From Chloroflexota bacterium (GTDB taxonomy: Bacteria; Chloroflexota; Limnocylindria; Limnocylindrales; CSP1-4), in contig JAJYJR010000001.1 in NCBI GenBank assembly GCA_021789355.1, forward strand, positions 4,946-68,945: 64,000 nt of DNA, read 5' to 3'. Positions 37,833-47,618 of the stretch are shown here, piece after piece. Every line of letters starts with the position of its first letter. The first letter of the stretch is position 1. Under the pieces are notes generated by a model. It was not told where the DNA came from. It saw nothing but the letters and a program-made list of their open reading frames with translations, and did no database searches. The position numbers and the translations under genes were made by a program.

Positions 37833-40800
37833 CAGCTGATCGCCTCGATCTGGATTCCTTCGGCAGCGAGTCTCCTGATCCCGTAGAACTGGCGTTCGCC
37901 GCGAGCCAGCAGCAACTCATCGGCCGGCATCGCCCCCAGCTGCTCCTTGAAGACGCGCAGGTTGAGCCAGGCACCCTGAAGCTCCTCGCGGCTGGGGCGG
38001 AAACCGGCCCGCACGCGCTCAAGCGTCTCGAACAGATCGAGGTCGACGTCGAGTTGGACCCCAGCGCGCTTCGAATGCCGGAGCCTGACCGTGTCGGGTT
38101 GAAACTCGATGTAGCGAAGGCCGGACTCCGGGATGACGGGTTCCAGCAAGAAATCAGTGGCGTGGTGAACTACGAAGGTTCGGTCGGATCCTCCGAACTC
38201 GCCGACCAATCGGACGGCGAGTCGCGCATCCGACTCTGCCGGAAACCGGCCCTCGCTGTTCGAGATTGCCTGCACGATCTTTCGGAGTGCACCCTCCGTC
38301 GACCCCTCGAGCATCTCAACGAACGTACCGAGGCTCCGGTAGGGAAACATCGAAACCCAGCCGGGATCCTCCCGCTCAAAGAAGTAGACTCGCCGGAGCG
38401 ACGCATGCACGAAAGTGACGAGGTCCGAAACACCGGCGACAGCCGGGTCGGAAGACCGAGCCGATTCGCGGGCTTCGCCGAAGTACCGGATGTCTGCATT
38501 GTCGGAATCCCCGTGCGGGAGGATTTCAGCAAGAGGCGCCGACCACAGCCGCCCGTCGAGTTCGGGATCCGCCGCGCGCGCGACGTCGAGCGTTGCGATC
38601 AGCTGAAGCAGCCGATCGCGTGCGGCGGAGGGACGGAAGGCAGGCGACGTCACCGCGCCCGCGAAAATCGCATTGTAGAAGCGGCCGGCTACGACAGCGC
38701 CGTCATCGGCGCCTTGGGCGAGCTCGACGATCTCCGAGCAATCCCGATCGCCCACCACCGCAAAGGCGAGCGCCGAGCGAAGATCCCGCATAGTGATGTG
38801 CAGCCGGCGCCGCAGTCGTGCGACGTCGAGCAGCTTGCGCGTGCGCTCCGCGATGCGAGGACCGAGGACCCGGTCTCGCAGCGCCTTCGCATTGGCCCGT
38901 GCATAGCAGGTTGTCGCTGCCACGCATCGCTCACACGGCGCCCATAGCGGCTCGGACGCAAGCAATGCAAGCAGCGCGGGGACCGCCGGCGAGGCATCCG
39001 ACGTCAGCGCGCGGAGATTGAGGTTGACGAGAACAAGCCACGGGGAATCAGGGGCTGCATGGCCGTCCAGAAGCCGTTCCACGGTCGATGCAAGCATCGG
39101 GAACTCGGCGCGATGGCTCTCCAGGAAGTCGAGGAGCCGGCCCTCGTTGATCGCAATCACTCGCGTCTCGCGCCCGGAAAGTGCCGGCTCGGATCCCGCG
39201 AAAGGCTCGAAGAACGCCGTGACGACTCGGTCGCTCGTTTCCTCCCCTTCGTCCTGGGAGCCGTCCCAGTTCGTCAGGAACACTCGGTTGGCGAGACGAG
39301 CCGTGACGCCGTTACCATCGGGGTGCGTGGCGACGGTTGCTCCGGCCCGCGCCAGTTCCGACTCGAGTCGCTGGACGAATGCCGTCTTGCCGTCTCCCGC
39401 GTTGCCCGTGACCACGACAAGCTGGTAAGTCCCGTCGAGAACGTCGCGTGTCAGGTGGTCGTCCAACGCCGTGGGCACGTAGAACCAATCCGTGAAGTCG
39501 TCGAGCCCGCGGGTCCCGGCGTTCGAGGTCCGCGATTGCGAGAAGAACGAGAGCAGCCGGTGCTGGTATGCATTCCAGTTCGGACGCACCAGCTCGTCGA
39601 CCGGCACAGGCGGTGGTCTCCGCACGGGTGGGGCCACCCTGCCAGCATCGCCCTTCAGCGCCGAGAGGCGGTCGCGCAGCTCCCCGGCCGAGCTTAGCCT
39701 GTCCCGCCGCTCGGGGGCGAGGCCTTCCAGGAGAAGCTGGCCAAGCCCCTCGGGTTCGGCCAATGCCGCAGCCTGGTCGCGCGCCTCTTGCCGGCTTAGG
39801 CGTCTGCCTGCGAGGAGCTCAGCGAGGACGGCGCACAAGGCAAACACATCGCACGACGCGTCCCATCCCGCCGTCGCGACATCGGCCGGTCGGTACGTCA
39901 CGGTACCAACTTCGGTGGCGCCGACGGTCGCCATTCCTCCGGACACATTGAAGTCGAACAACTTGGCGTGACCATCCGCCAGCACCAGCACGTTCTCGGG
40001 TTTCACGTCGCGATGCAGGAGCCCGTGCGTGTGCAGATGCTCAAGGACGTCGGCCAGTTCGGCGCCCAGTTCCAGAACACGCGCGGCAGGAAGGTGCTCG
40101 GAGACGAGCGCGTCGAGGGACGTGCCGTCGATCCACGGTGCAAGTTGGAACGTCTCGTGCCGCGAAACAGTGTTGCCGCGCCTCCTGATCGAGTGCATGA
40201 CCTCAACGAAGGTCGGCTTCACGATCCCCGGGTGATCAGGCATCGCCGCCAGAAGCTCGAACTCACGGCACGGATCCACGCGGTCCCGATACTCCGGCCG
40301 GACGAACTTCGCCGCAAACAGAGTCTCGAGCACCGAGTCGTAGACCTGGATGACGAGGGACAGCCCGCCCGTTCGGATCGGGCTGCCACGGACGACGTAC
40401 CGCTCGTCGATCTCGTCGTTCGCTTCGAACTCCACCGGGAGCCCCGGAGAGGTGGACAGCCGGCGGAGGAACTCGTCGGCGTCGGCCGGTCTCAGGTCCG
40501 GTTCGTCCTCCAGTGCTGCGCGAAAGCTCGGCAGCCAGTCGGGCGATACGCGGTCCAGCCCGCCGAAGATCGTGAGGCCGATCTTCGCCGCAGACCAAAC
40601 ATCGGACCGAGCTGAGCTACGGGCCGGAGTCTCCCGGACTTCGGGCGCCACGTAGTCACCGCTCAGCTCCGCTGCGTACCGCGTCACCGCGCCCGGGGGA
40701 ACAGGAAGGCGGGCGTAGTCGAAGTCTGCGAGGAGCATCCCGCCGTCGGGGTCGAGGTAGATGCACGACGGACTCAGGTTCCGATGTACGACTCCGCCCC

Positions 40801-41749
40801 GGTGGACCGACGCGAGTGCGCCCAACAGCTCCCTGAACAGGTCCCGCGCGTCACCTTGGTCGGGACGTGTCTCCAAAAGGAGGTGTTCGAGTGACTCGCC
40901 CTGGGGCCACTGCGTTACCACGACGAACCCGTCGTCCGCCTCCTCGACGGATGCCACGCGAAGCACCTGTGCTCCGCTGTTGCCCAGTCTCGTCAACGCC
41001 GTCAGGTCGCGAAGTGCAACGTCCTTCTGCGCCGCCGCGTCTGCCCCCGTCAACAGCGGATCCAGGCTGTATCGCTTGAGGCGCGAGGGCAGTGTCCCCG
41101 CAGGCGCCGCGCGGGGGACTGCGCGCCAGGTCTCCCAGTGTGCGGTCGCCTCGACGAGCTCGAGCAACCTCCACGCCCCGACCTCGTCCGCACCCTTGAC
41201 CGGGCGCGCGGCCGAGGTCAGGAGATCCGCAAGCCGCTCGGCGCCGTGATCTGGGAAGTCGGGCAGTCGATGATGCGGCTCGGCCCCGAGAAGACGCCCG
41301 ACAAGCTGGTCGGCGAGCACCACCTGCGAACGGAAGTTGCCCTCGAGATCCGGCTCCGCGTCGGAGACAAGGACCACGAGGGCCTCGAAGTAGGCGCTGG
41401 ACAGGGCAGGCGCGAGGTCCCTCACGTGTTCCCGGAGGATCTGAGCCTTCCGCTGCGTCAGCTTCACCGGGTTCGGCCGATAGGTCGCGCCTTCTCCGGC
41501 GATGCCGGGCAGTTCCCATTCGCGGTCGTTGCCTCTGATCCGACCGATCCACGCCTTGATTTCGATCAGGTGTGCGCGGCCCCTCGGCGAGAAGACGGCC
41601 GCGTCGCATTCGTAGAAACGGCCCGGCCTCCACTCCAGCCAGAAGTTCGCCGCGACATGCCAGTCATCTGGCAGCCGGTCGCGGAGCAGCTGAAGGATGA
41701 CCCTTTCGCCGTCGTTTTCGGGTTGCCCCGCAGAGTGGACGACCGCCAT
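37832..41749 (-). CDS. NERD-pseudokinase-Ser/Thr kinase-P-loop protein, PglW/MAD6-like
   Basis: A 1305-aa multidomain protein. Residues 1-130 are a NERD nuclease-related domain (ECDAAVF and IEIKAW). Residues about 205-425 resemble a kinase with degraded motifs (HRNLSP near 321, ADFDYA in place of DFG), probably a pseudokinase. Residues about 445-700 are a full kinase: [16 protein letters not shown] near 578, FDFNVSG and the TVTYRPADV activation segment. Residues from about 745 hold a P-loop NTPase (Walker [11 protein letters not shown] near 785) with a C-terminal helical region. This architecture matches PglW of BREX type 2 and the MAD6 kinase. It likely senses infection and phosphorylates partners encoded beside it. 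Confidence 0.87.
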   Translation of the reverse strand: MAVVHSAGQPENDGERVILQLLRDRLPDDWHVAANFWLEWRPGRFYECDAAVFSPRGRAHLIEIKAWIGRIRGNDREWELPGIAGEGATYRPNPVKLTQRKAQILREHVRDLAPALSSAYFEALVVLVSDAEPDLEGNFRSQVVLADQLVGRLLGAEPHHRLPDFPDHGAERLADLLTSAARPVKGADEVGAWRLLELVEATAHWETWRAVPRAAPAGTLPSRLKRYSLDPLLTGADAAAQKDVALRDLTALTRLGNSGAQVLRVASVEEADDGFVVVTQWPQGESLEHLLLETRPDQGDARDLFRELLGALASVHRGGVVHRNLSPSCIYLDPDGGMLLADFDYARLPVPPGAVTRYAAELSGDYVAPEVRETPARSSARSDVWSAAKIGLTIFGGLDRVSPDWLPSFRAALEDEPDLRPADADEFLRRLSTSPGLPVEFEANDEIDERYVVRGSPIRTGGLSLVIQVYDSVLETLFAAKFVRPEYRDRVDPCREFELLAAMPDHPGIVKPTFVEVMHSIRRRGNTVSRHETFQLAPWIDGTSLDALVSEHLPAARVLELGAELADVLEHLHTHGLLHRDVKPENVLVLADGHAKLFDFNVSGGMATVGATEVGTVTYRPADVATAGWDASCDVFALCAVLAELLAGRRLSRQEARDQAAALAEPEGLGQLLLEGLAPERRDRLSSAGELRDRLSALKGDAGRVAPPVRRPPPVPVDELVRPNWNAYQHRLLSFFSQSRTSNAGTRGLDDFTDWFYVPTALDDHLTRDVLDGTYQLVVVTGNAGDGKTAFVQRLESELARAGATVATHPDGNGVTARLANRVFLTNWDGSQDEGEETSDRVVTAFFEPFAGSEPALSGRETRVIAINEGRLLDFLESHRAEFPMLASTVERLLDGHAAPDSPWLVLVNLNLRALTSDASPAVPALLALLASEPLWAPCERCVAATTCYARANAKALRDRVLGPRIAERTRKLLDVARLRRRLHITMRDLRSALAFAVVGDRDCSEIVELAQGADDGAVVAGRFYNAIFAGAVTSPAFRPSAARDRLLQLIATLDVARAADPELDGRLWSAPLAEILPHGDSDNADIRYFGEARESARSSDPAVAGVSDLVTFVHASLRRVYFFEREDPGWVSMFPYRSLGTFVEMLEGSTEGALRKIVQAISNSEGRFPAESDARLAVRLVGEFGGSDRTFVVHHATDFLLEPVIPESGLRYIEFQPDTVRLRHSKRAGVQLDVDLDLFETLERVRAGFRPSREELQGAWLNLRVFKEQLGAMPADELLLARGERQFYGIRRLAAEGIQIEAIS

Positions 41750-41846
41750 CGCCTACCGCCCTCGGGAATAGCACGCCTTGACCAGCAGCCATTATGGCTC
41801 GCCGGCGCCGGCCGGAACTCGCGCTCTGCGCACAGGCCTCCGATCT

Positions 41847-43382
41847 CTATGGCAGCAAGGCCCCGAGCAGAGACGAAGCTAGTGACGTGCCTGAGGTCCA
41901 GCACGAGGCGAAGCCCGCCTCCGAGTCCGACTCCAGTGCGTGCAATCCTCCGACCGTGGCGCGACGGAGCGCGCGTTCGATGGCACCGGCTGCTCGCGGG
42001 ATCGTGTGCCGAACGTGCCGTCCGTCTCGCACGATGCCGGTCTCGCGACCGCCGACTACGGCCAGCACTGCCCTCAGATCACCGACCGCTCCGGTACCTT
42101 CCAGCCTCCATCCAGACTGTCCGTCGACAAGGAGTCGCCACTGCTGCCCCGCAAGCGACACCCGGCGGACCAAGTGCTCGAGTCGCATCCAGGACACCCA
42201 TCGATCGCTCAGAACCGGAGCGACGATGTCGGGGGCGAGGGAGGCTCGCGCCGCTCGAGCTTCGTCCGGTTGCCCGACCTCGACCCAGACGAGCCCGCCG
42301 GGTGTGACCAGAACGTGGTCAGGGAGACGATCGCGCGGGTCAGCCACGCCAACCGCCACGCGGCAGCGCCGGCCGTTTGTCACCGCCAGGTAGCGCTGGT
42401 CGGGGTGCAGGTCGCTGCCGAGGTCCCACTCGGGCCCCCACTCCGTGACCGGTCGAATGGCTGTGGCTGCAGCGGAAACGGCCTCCCGGAGTGCCCGATC
42501 CCGTCTCTTGTCGGCTACGACACGCAAGGCATCCGGTTCGGATGTAGCAACGCCCAGGCGCCGCGATACGTGGTGCCAGAAGGCAGGCCCAGCAGCTGCG
42601 TCAGGAGGCAGCCCGACAAGCGCCGAAAGCCGCGCCGCCGGATCGGCGGTCGCCGTTCCTCGCGACAGTTGTAGTCGGTAGCGCGGCAGATCGAACGAGA
42701 TGAAAAGCCAGTCTCCGTCAGCGGCATCGGAGGGGATCAGCTGATCGAACCGACCACGGCAACCGGCGCGCCCTTGGCCCCGCCACAGCGTCAGCACTGG
42801 GCCGCCCCGATCGTCAGGAACCACGTCGAGGATCTGCTGCGGCGCGAGCCCGGCCGCGGCGACAAGGCTTTCAGGGACCGGCACTCGGGAGGCACGGCGG
42901 AGCCGCGGCGAGATCGAGAGCCGAAGCGACCATCCGAAGTCCAGCCTGAAGGTCGCCGGGTTCGTCGACGGGTGCGGGATCTCGCGGGCCGGAGCATGCT
43001 CGGGGCAACGCAGGGGTCGCCGTCCGTGCAGGCGTGGCCGGGACCAGTAGTGTCCCTCCTCGCACCACAGCCTGACGAAGTCGCCCTGTCCCTCCGTGCC
43101 GCCGAGGCGCCCGCTCGTCGGGAGGGCCCCCCTCCGGACACGCAGATCCTCGCCTTCCCCGGCCTGCGCAGCGGCGGCGGCTGCAGGCCGCTGGACCGGC
43201 ATGGCGCTTCGGTTCGTGAAACGAGGCTCGGCAGGGTGCGTCTTTGCCGCCTTGTGCGCGTGGTCGGGACACGAGTCCGGGCAGGCCGCGCTGGTTGGCA
43301 GCCTCCACCAGTAGTGGCTGCCACGTGCGCACCAGGGTCGATCGAGCCTCCCCGGCCCGCTATTGGTCACTGGGCTCGACAT
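41847..43382 (-). CDS. Uncharacterised protein with two putative zinc knuckles (paralogue A)
   Basis: About 511 aa from the ATG at 43382; the frame also allows a start at 43490. Not recognised. Two N-terminal knuckles, WCARGSHYWWRLP with SCPDH, and WCEEGHYWSRPR with RCPEH, follow the pattern W-C-x(3-5)-H-Y-W-x-R-P-x(n)-C-P-x-H, which suggests Zn binding through Cys and His. The main body shares blocks with the next gene: LAPQQILDVVP, LFISFDLPRYRL, CRVAVGVADPRDRLPDH and VTPGGLVWVEV, and RWVSWMRLEHLVRRVSL. It starts the core of the kinase operon (97 bp before the kinase). DNA or target recognition is a guess. Confidence 0.72.
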   Translation of the reverse strand: MSSPVTNSGPGRLDRPWCARGSHYWWRLPTSAACPDSCPDHAHKAAKTHPAEPRFTNRSAMPVQRPAAAAAAQAGEGEDLRVRRGALPTSGRLGGTEGQGDFVRLWCEEGHYWSRPRLHGRRPLRCPEHAPAREIPHPSTNPATFRLDFGWSLRLSISPRLRRASRVPVPESLVAAAGLAPQQILDVVPDDRGGPVLTLWRGQGRAGCRGRFDQLIPSDAADGDWLFISFDLPRYRLQLSRGTATADPAARLSALVGLPPDAAAGPAFWHHVSRRLGVATSEPDALRVVADKRRDRALREAVSAAATAIRPVTEWGPEWDLGSDLHPDQRYLAVTNGRRCRVAVGVADPRDRLPDHVLVTPGGLVWVEVGQPDEARAARASLAPDIVAPVLSDRWVSWMRLEHLVRRVSLAGQQWRLLVDGQSGWRLEGTGAVGDLRAVLAVVGGRETGIVRDGRHVRHTIPRAAGAIERALRRATVGGLHALESDSEAGFASCWTSGTSLASSLLGALLP

Positions 43383-43514
43383 GGCATCCGCCGACGCGCG
43401 CCTCGACACCACTCGAGCGGAGCATCGGGCGCCGGCATCGCGCGTTCCGCCTGGAAGCGCGCGACGAGCGAGCGTTCGCGCCGGGTGCACGACTGCAACT
43501 CCCTGGGCATCCGG

Positions 43515-44945
43515 CTAGTCAAGGATCAGGGTCCCGAGGATCGACGACGCGGTTCGCAGGCCAGAGTGCCAGCGGGATGCAAACCCAACCGACGCGTCGG
43601 ACTCAATCGTCGCCAATGATGCCGCGCGTGCCCGTTGGATGGCCCGGTCGACGGCGATGGCGGAACGGGGAATGACGTGCTTCTGCCGACGAGGCTCGCG
43701 GATCGAGCCCGGTTTCCGCATGGCGATCTCATCCAGCGCGGAGACGAGGTCGCGGTACCGGCCTCCGCCCTCAACGCACCAACGGCCCGACTCGTCCACG
43801 GCGATGCGCCACTCTCGGCCGGAGAGGGAGAGTCGTCTGGCCAAGTGCTCCAACCTCATCCATTCCACCCAGCGTTCGCTGAGTGCCGGGGTGACGATAT
43901 CCGGCAGGAGGTCAGACCGCGCGGCGATTGCCTCTTCGACCGCGTCGACCTCGACCCAAACCAGCCCCCCCGGCGTCACCAGATACTCGTCCGAGAGGCG
44001 GTCGCGCGGGTCGGCGATTCCGACGGCCACACGGCAGCTTCGACCGCTGGTGACGGCGAGGAATCGATCGTCCTCCTCGAGAGTGCCGACAAGGTCCCAG
44101 CCAGTCGCCCAACCCCCAGCCGGGACCCGGCCTCGTACAGCCGCACTGACCGCCGCCTCCAGTTCCGGGTCACCCCTCGTTCTGGCCAGGTCGATCAGCT
44201 CGCGGGGATCCCTCGGGGACACGCCGAGCCGACGAGCGACGCGATCCCAGAACCTCGGGTCGACGGGCGATCCCGGCGGCAGGCCGACAAATGCAGCGAT
44301 CTGCTCCTGAGGCGACGCTGCCGTCGGGCGCGTCAAGGTAATCGTGTAGCGGGGCAGGTCGAACGACAGGAAGAGGAAGTCGCCAAACATTGCATCCCGA
44401 GGGACGATCCGCCCGATCGCTCCCCGGCACCAAGCGGTCCCCCTGCCGCGCCAAAGCTGCAGGGTCGACCCTAACCCCCTCGCTGGCACGGCATCGGTCA
44501 GCTGCTGCGGCGCCATGCCTATCGCGGCTGCCAGGGAGTCGGGCATGAGGAGCTGTGACGCGTGCCGCAAGTCGTAGGTAACTTCGAGCCTGAGCGACCA
44601 TCCGGAATCGAGATGGAAGCATGAGGGATCGGACGAGGGATGTCCGGGGTCCCCGGCCGCGTCGTGCAGGGGGCATGAGGCGGGAGCGCGGCCGCGCACC
44701 AAGGGCCGTGTCCAGTAGTGGGAGCCGGTCTCGCACCAGTGCCGGCTAACCGCCACGCGATCGTCGAAGCTGGTCCTGCGGCTCCTCTGGCTCGATACGG
44801 GTCGCCCCGATGTCCGCGTGCCTGAAGCTGCTGCCTCGAGCCGGGCAGTCAGAATGCGATCCCAGTAGTTGGACCAGTCGACCGAGTCCCAGTCGTCGGT
44901 GTTCCAGTCATACCAGTCCGTCGCAGAATCATGCCCGAGCAGCAT
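43515..44945 (-). CDS. Uncharacterised protein with one putative zinc knuckle (paralogue B)
   Basis: 476 aa from the ATG at 44945, preceded by AGGAG eight bases upstream; longer GTG starts are less likely. The first 35 residues are Trp/Asp/Tyr-rich (DWYDWNTDDWDSVDWSNYW), followed by one knuckle (WCETGSHYWTRP ... SCPLH). The body aligns throughout with paralogue A: MAPQQLTDAVP, LFLSFDLPRYTI, CRVAVGIADPRDRLSDE, LVTPGGLVWVEV, RWVEWMRLEHLARRLSL. The tandem duplication, diverged to perhaps half identity, suggests a heteromeric pair. First gene of the leftward defence operon. Confidence 0.72.
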   Translation of the reverse strand: MLLGHDSATDWYDWNTDDWDSVDWSNYWDRILTARLEAAASGTRTSGRPVSSQRSRRTSFDDRVAVSRHWCETGSHYWTRPLVRGRAPASCPLHDAAGDPGHPSSDPSCFHLDSGWSLRLEVTYDLRHASQLLMPDSLAAAIGMAPQQLTDAVPARGLGSTLQLWRGRGTAWCRGAIGRIVPRDAMFGDFLFLSFDLPRYTITLTRPTAASPQEQIAAFVGLPPGSPVDPRFWDRVARRLGVSPRDPRELIDLARTRGDPELEAAVSAAVRGRVPAGGWATGWDLVGTLEEDDRFLAVTSGRSCRVAVGIADPRDRLSDEYLVTPGGLVWVEVDAVEEAIAARSDLLPDIVTPALSERWVEWMRLEHLARRLSLSGREWRIAVDESGRWCVEGGGRYRDLVSALDEIAMRKPGSIREPRRQKHVIPRSAIAVDRAIQRARAASLATIESDASVGFASRWHSGLRTASSILGTLILD

Positions 44946-45272
44946 CCGCCGCTCTCCTGTTGCCCGCACCCTCACGTGCGGAGTCGTACCCAGAACGACG
45001 CCGCATCCAAGCCCTTGCCCGGCTCAGGGAGACAGCGTACACGTAGCGGCGACCGTCGGTCGTGGGATCTGCAACATGGTGGTCACCCGCCAGGCATGCT
45101 GGTCGCCTTTGTGAACGGTCCCGAGTGTCGGATTTCACGATCTGTTGTGCGTAGGCAACCGGATCACCTCAGGAATAGGGTCGAGACGGGCGATCCTCGT
45201 GACGCGCTAGTTGGCACGACGCGCACCGAAGCTCCGTCGCGTTGCGGTCATGGAAAGGAGAACGTGAGGGCT
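44946..45272. promoter_or_regulatory. Divergent promoter region of the two defence operons
   Basis: 327 bp between the leftward kinase operon and the rightward restriction-modification operon. No coding sequence is supported. It must hold promoters for both directions. A short inverted repeat CGACC-GTC-GGTCG lies at 45049-45061. AAAGGAG at 45254-45260 is the ribosome site of the methyltransferase. No C-protein-like operator was identified. Confidence 0.5.
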
Positions 45273-46412
45273 ATGATTGGCGGGCGGGGGTCTCTGGACG
45301 GAGGCAGAACGATCGCAGCACGGCTTGTCCGGACTGGTCTGAGCGAAACGGAGGCGGCGAGCCTCTGGTCTGTTCCGGTTGCTCAGCCCGAGCCGCACGT
45401 GCCGTTCCGGTTCATCGACCTCTTCGCCGGGATCGGCGGGATCCGCCTGGGCCTCGAGCGCGCCGGCGGCCGCTGCGTCTACACGGTCGAGTTCGACCGG
45501 TTTGCGATGCAGACCTACAGCGCCAACTTCGGCGAGCTCCTTGCCGATGGCAGCCGGAGGCCGGAGCCGCCGCGCGACATCTACGACGTACGGGTGACGG
45601 ACCTGCCCCCGTACGACGTCCTCGCGGCCGGGTTCCCCTGCCAGCCGTTCAGCCTCGCGGGAGTCAGCAAGAAGCTCAGCCTGGGGCGCCAGCACGGCTT
45701 CGAGGACAAGAAGAGCGGCAACCTGTTCTTCGAGATCATGCGGCTCGTCGACGAGGCCGGGACGCCGCCGCCCATGCTGTTCCTGGAGAACGTCAAGCAC
45801 CTCACCCGCCATGACAAGGGGAAGACCTTCCGGGTGATCCGGGACACCATCGAGGACCGCGGCTACAACCTCGCCTGGAAGGTCATCGATGCCCAGCCGT
45901 GGGTGCCCCAGCACCGTGAGCGCACCTTTATGATCGCCCTGCACCGGGACGTCTATGGGGACCGGTACTTCGAGTTCCCGGAACAGCGGCCGGAGGGACC
46001 GCGCCCGGTGCTCGACCGTCTGCTGGAGACCGGGCCGGTCGATCCGAAGTACACGCTGTCGGAGCACCTCTGGGGATACCTGCAGGACTACGCGGCCAAG
46101 CACCGGGCGGCCGGCAACGGGTTTGGCTACGGGCTGGTCGGCCCCGCGGATGTCGCGCGAACCCTCAGCGCCCGCTATCACAAGGACGGCTCCGAGATCC
46201 TGGTCGCCACAGGCGATCCCACGCCGAGGCGGCTGACGCCGAGGGAGTGCGCGCGCCTCATGGGCTATCCCGACGACTTCGTTGTCCCGGTCTCCGACAC
46301 GCAGGCCTACCGGCAGTTCGGCAACTCCGTGGCCGTGCCGGTCATCGAATGGCTGGGGCGCGCGATCGTGGAGCAGGGTCTGGTGGCGCCCCTTCCGAAC
46401 CCCGGTGACTGA
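45273..46412 (+). CDS. DNA (cytosine-5) methyltransferase, Dcm/EcoRII-type
   Basis: A 379-aa methyltransferase. Conserved motifs: I FIDLFAGIGGIRLGLERAG near residue 45, IV GFPCQPFSLAG with catalytic Cys near 123, VI FLENVKHL, VIII QHRERTFMIAL and X RQFGNSVAVPV. A 40-residue N-terminal extension precedes motif I, as in Dcm. ATG at 45273 is twelve bases from AAGGAG, while GTG 45264 is three, so either could be used. It modifies a C in the site protected from the adjacent EcoRII-type enzyme, plausibly CCWGG. Its stop overlaps the endonuclease start. Confidence 0.9.
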   Translation: MIGGRGSLDGGRTIAARLVRTGLSETEAASLWSVPVAQPEPHVPFRFIDLFAGIGGIRLGLERAGGRCVYTVEFDRFAMQTYSANFGELLADGSRRPEPPRDIYDVRVTDLPPYDVLAAGFPCQPFSLAGVSKKLSLGRQHGFEDKKSGNLFFEIMRLVDEAGTPPPMLFLENVKHLTRHDKGKTFRVIRDTIEDRGYNLAWKVIDAQPWVPQHRERTFMIALHRDVYGDRYFEFPEQRPEGPRPVLDRLLETGPVDPKYTLSEHLWGYLQDYAAKHRAAGNGFGYGLVGPADVARTLSARYHKDGSEILVATGDPTPRRLTPRECARLMGYPDDFVVPVSDTQAYRQFGNSVAVPVIEWLGRAIVEQGLVAPLPNPGD

Positions 46413-47616
46413 CCACGGCGCTCGCGTTGCACTGAAGCGCCTCACGGCGGTCGAGGTCGACCCGTCGCGATCGAACCAGCATGAGATCCAGGGCGGAGCC
46501 CTCCGGGAGGCACTCAGCTTCGCCTCCGGCCGAACCGAGGGCACGCTCACGGTCGTCTTCCTCGACGACGGCGACGAACCGCGGACGGATGCGACCGTCT
46601 ACACCCTGTCGAACGTCCGCAGGCGCCACCCTGAACGCGCCCCCGAATATCACCTCTACTACCGAAGCGAACTCATTCAGGGGGTCGCGCGCCCCGGCGA
46701 CCTGATCGTGGTGATCCGCGAGGACGAGTCGAACGACCTGACGGCACTCATCGCCCGTGCGGGGACGTCGGTCGAGGAGCGTCTCCTTGACCGCGTCTTC
46801 TCGCACACGCTGGGCGTGGGCGACGAGTTCATCGGGATCGAGACCCCGTCAGCGACCTCGGCTCGAGGCCAGCTGCTCCTCGGGCTCGCCGCCCCGGCTC
46901 CAGCCGAAGGAGCCGTCCTGGACGTGCGCCGGCATCCCCTATACGCCAGCGCCCTGGCAGCCGGCGTACTGCCGACGACGGCGGAGATGGCCCGTGCTGC
47001 GCACGAGATCGTCGAAGGGTTGGGGTACAGGGCTGCCGATCCCGACGCACTGATCGAGGCATACCTGGATACCGAGACTGCCCTGTTCGTTGCTCTGAAT
47101 ACCGAGCTCGGGCAGCGACGGGTCACCGCGCTTGCGTCTGGGGGAGCTGACTTCAGTGAACTGCTCGCGTTCTTCAGGGCGAACCTCAATGCCGCTCGGT
47201 CGCGGCGTGGTGCCAGTCTGCAGCACCACTTTGCGGCAGTGCTGGATCGGACTGGACTTGCCTACACTGCCCAGTGCACGACGGAGCGGAGGGAAACGCC
47301 CGACTTTGTGCTTCCTGGGTGCACCGCGTACCACGATGCCGCCTTCCCGGCTGACCGGCTCCGGATGGTGGCATGCAAGTCGACGGCGCGGGAACGCTGG
47401 CGGCAAGTCCTGCGTGAAGCCCGCCGGATCGAGCAGAAGTACCTCCTCACCCTCGATGACCAGCTCACGGACCAGACCGTCAGAGCGATGGTCGATGCAC
47501 AACTCCGCCCGTTCCTCCCTCGAGCACTCCGGGAGAGGGCCTACGCGCGACGGGTTGTCAGCGAGCTTCTTGGGAGCGTGACCGACTTGGTCGCTGCTCT
47601 TCGCGAGGCAGCGTAG
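46405..47616 (+). CDS. Type II restriction endonuclease, EcoRII family
   Basis: A 403-aa protein, practically the length of EcoRII (404). GTG start at 46405 lies within the end of the methyltransferase gene. N-terminal part (to about 190) would be the effector DNA-binding domain. The C-terminal part has the EcoRII-C PD-(D/E)XK core: RRETPDFVLPG near residue 298, then DRLRMVACKSTARERWRQVL near 318, followed by EARRIEQKYLLTLDDQLT. Cleaves unmodified DNA at the site methylated by the neighbour. EcoRII enzymes need two sites (type IIE). Confidence 0.85.
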   Translation: MTDHGARVALKRLTAVEVDPSRSNQHEIQGGALREALSFASGRTEGTLTVVFLDDGDEPRTDATVYTLSNVRRRHPERAPEYHLYYRSELIQGVARPGDLIVVIREDESNDLTALIARAGTSVEERLLDRVFSHTLGVGDEFIGIETPSATSARGQLLLGLAAPAPAEGAVLDVRRHPLYASALAAGVLPTTAEMARAAHEIVEGLGYRAADPDALIEAYLDTETALFVALNTELGQRRVTALASGGADFSELLAFFRANLNAARSRRGASLQHHFAAVLDRTGLAYTAQCTTERRETPDFVLPGCTAYHDAAFPADRLRMVACKSTARERWRQVLREARRIEQKYLLTLDDQLTDQTVRAMVDAQLRPFLPRALRERAYARRVVSELLGSVTDLVAALREAA

Positions 47617-47618
47617 AC

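Noticed and set aside
31231..44945. BREX type 2 or DISARM assignment for the kinase operon
   Set aside because: A PglW-like kinase is present, but no PglX methyltransferase, PglZ phosphatase, DrmA or DrmB-like gene is in the window.
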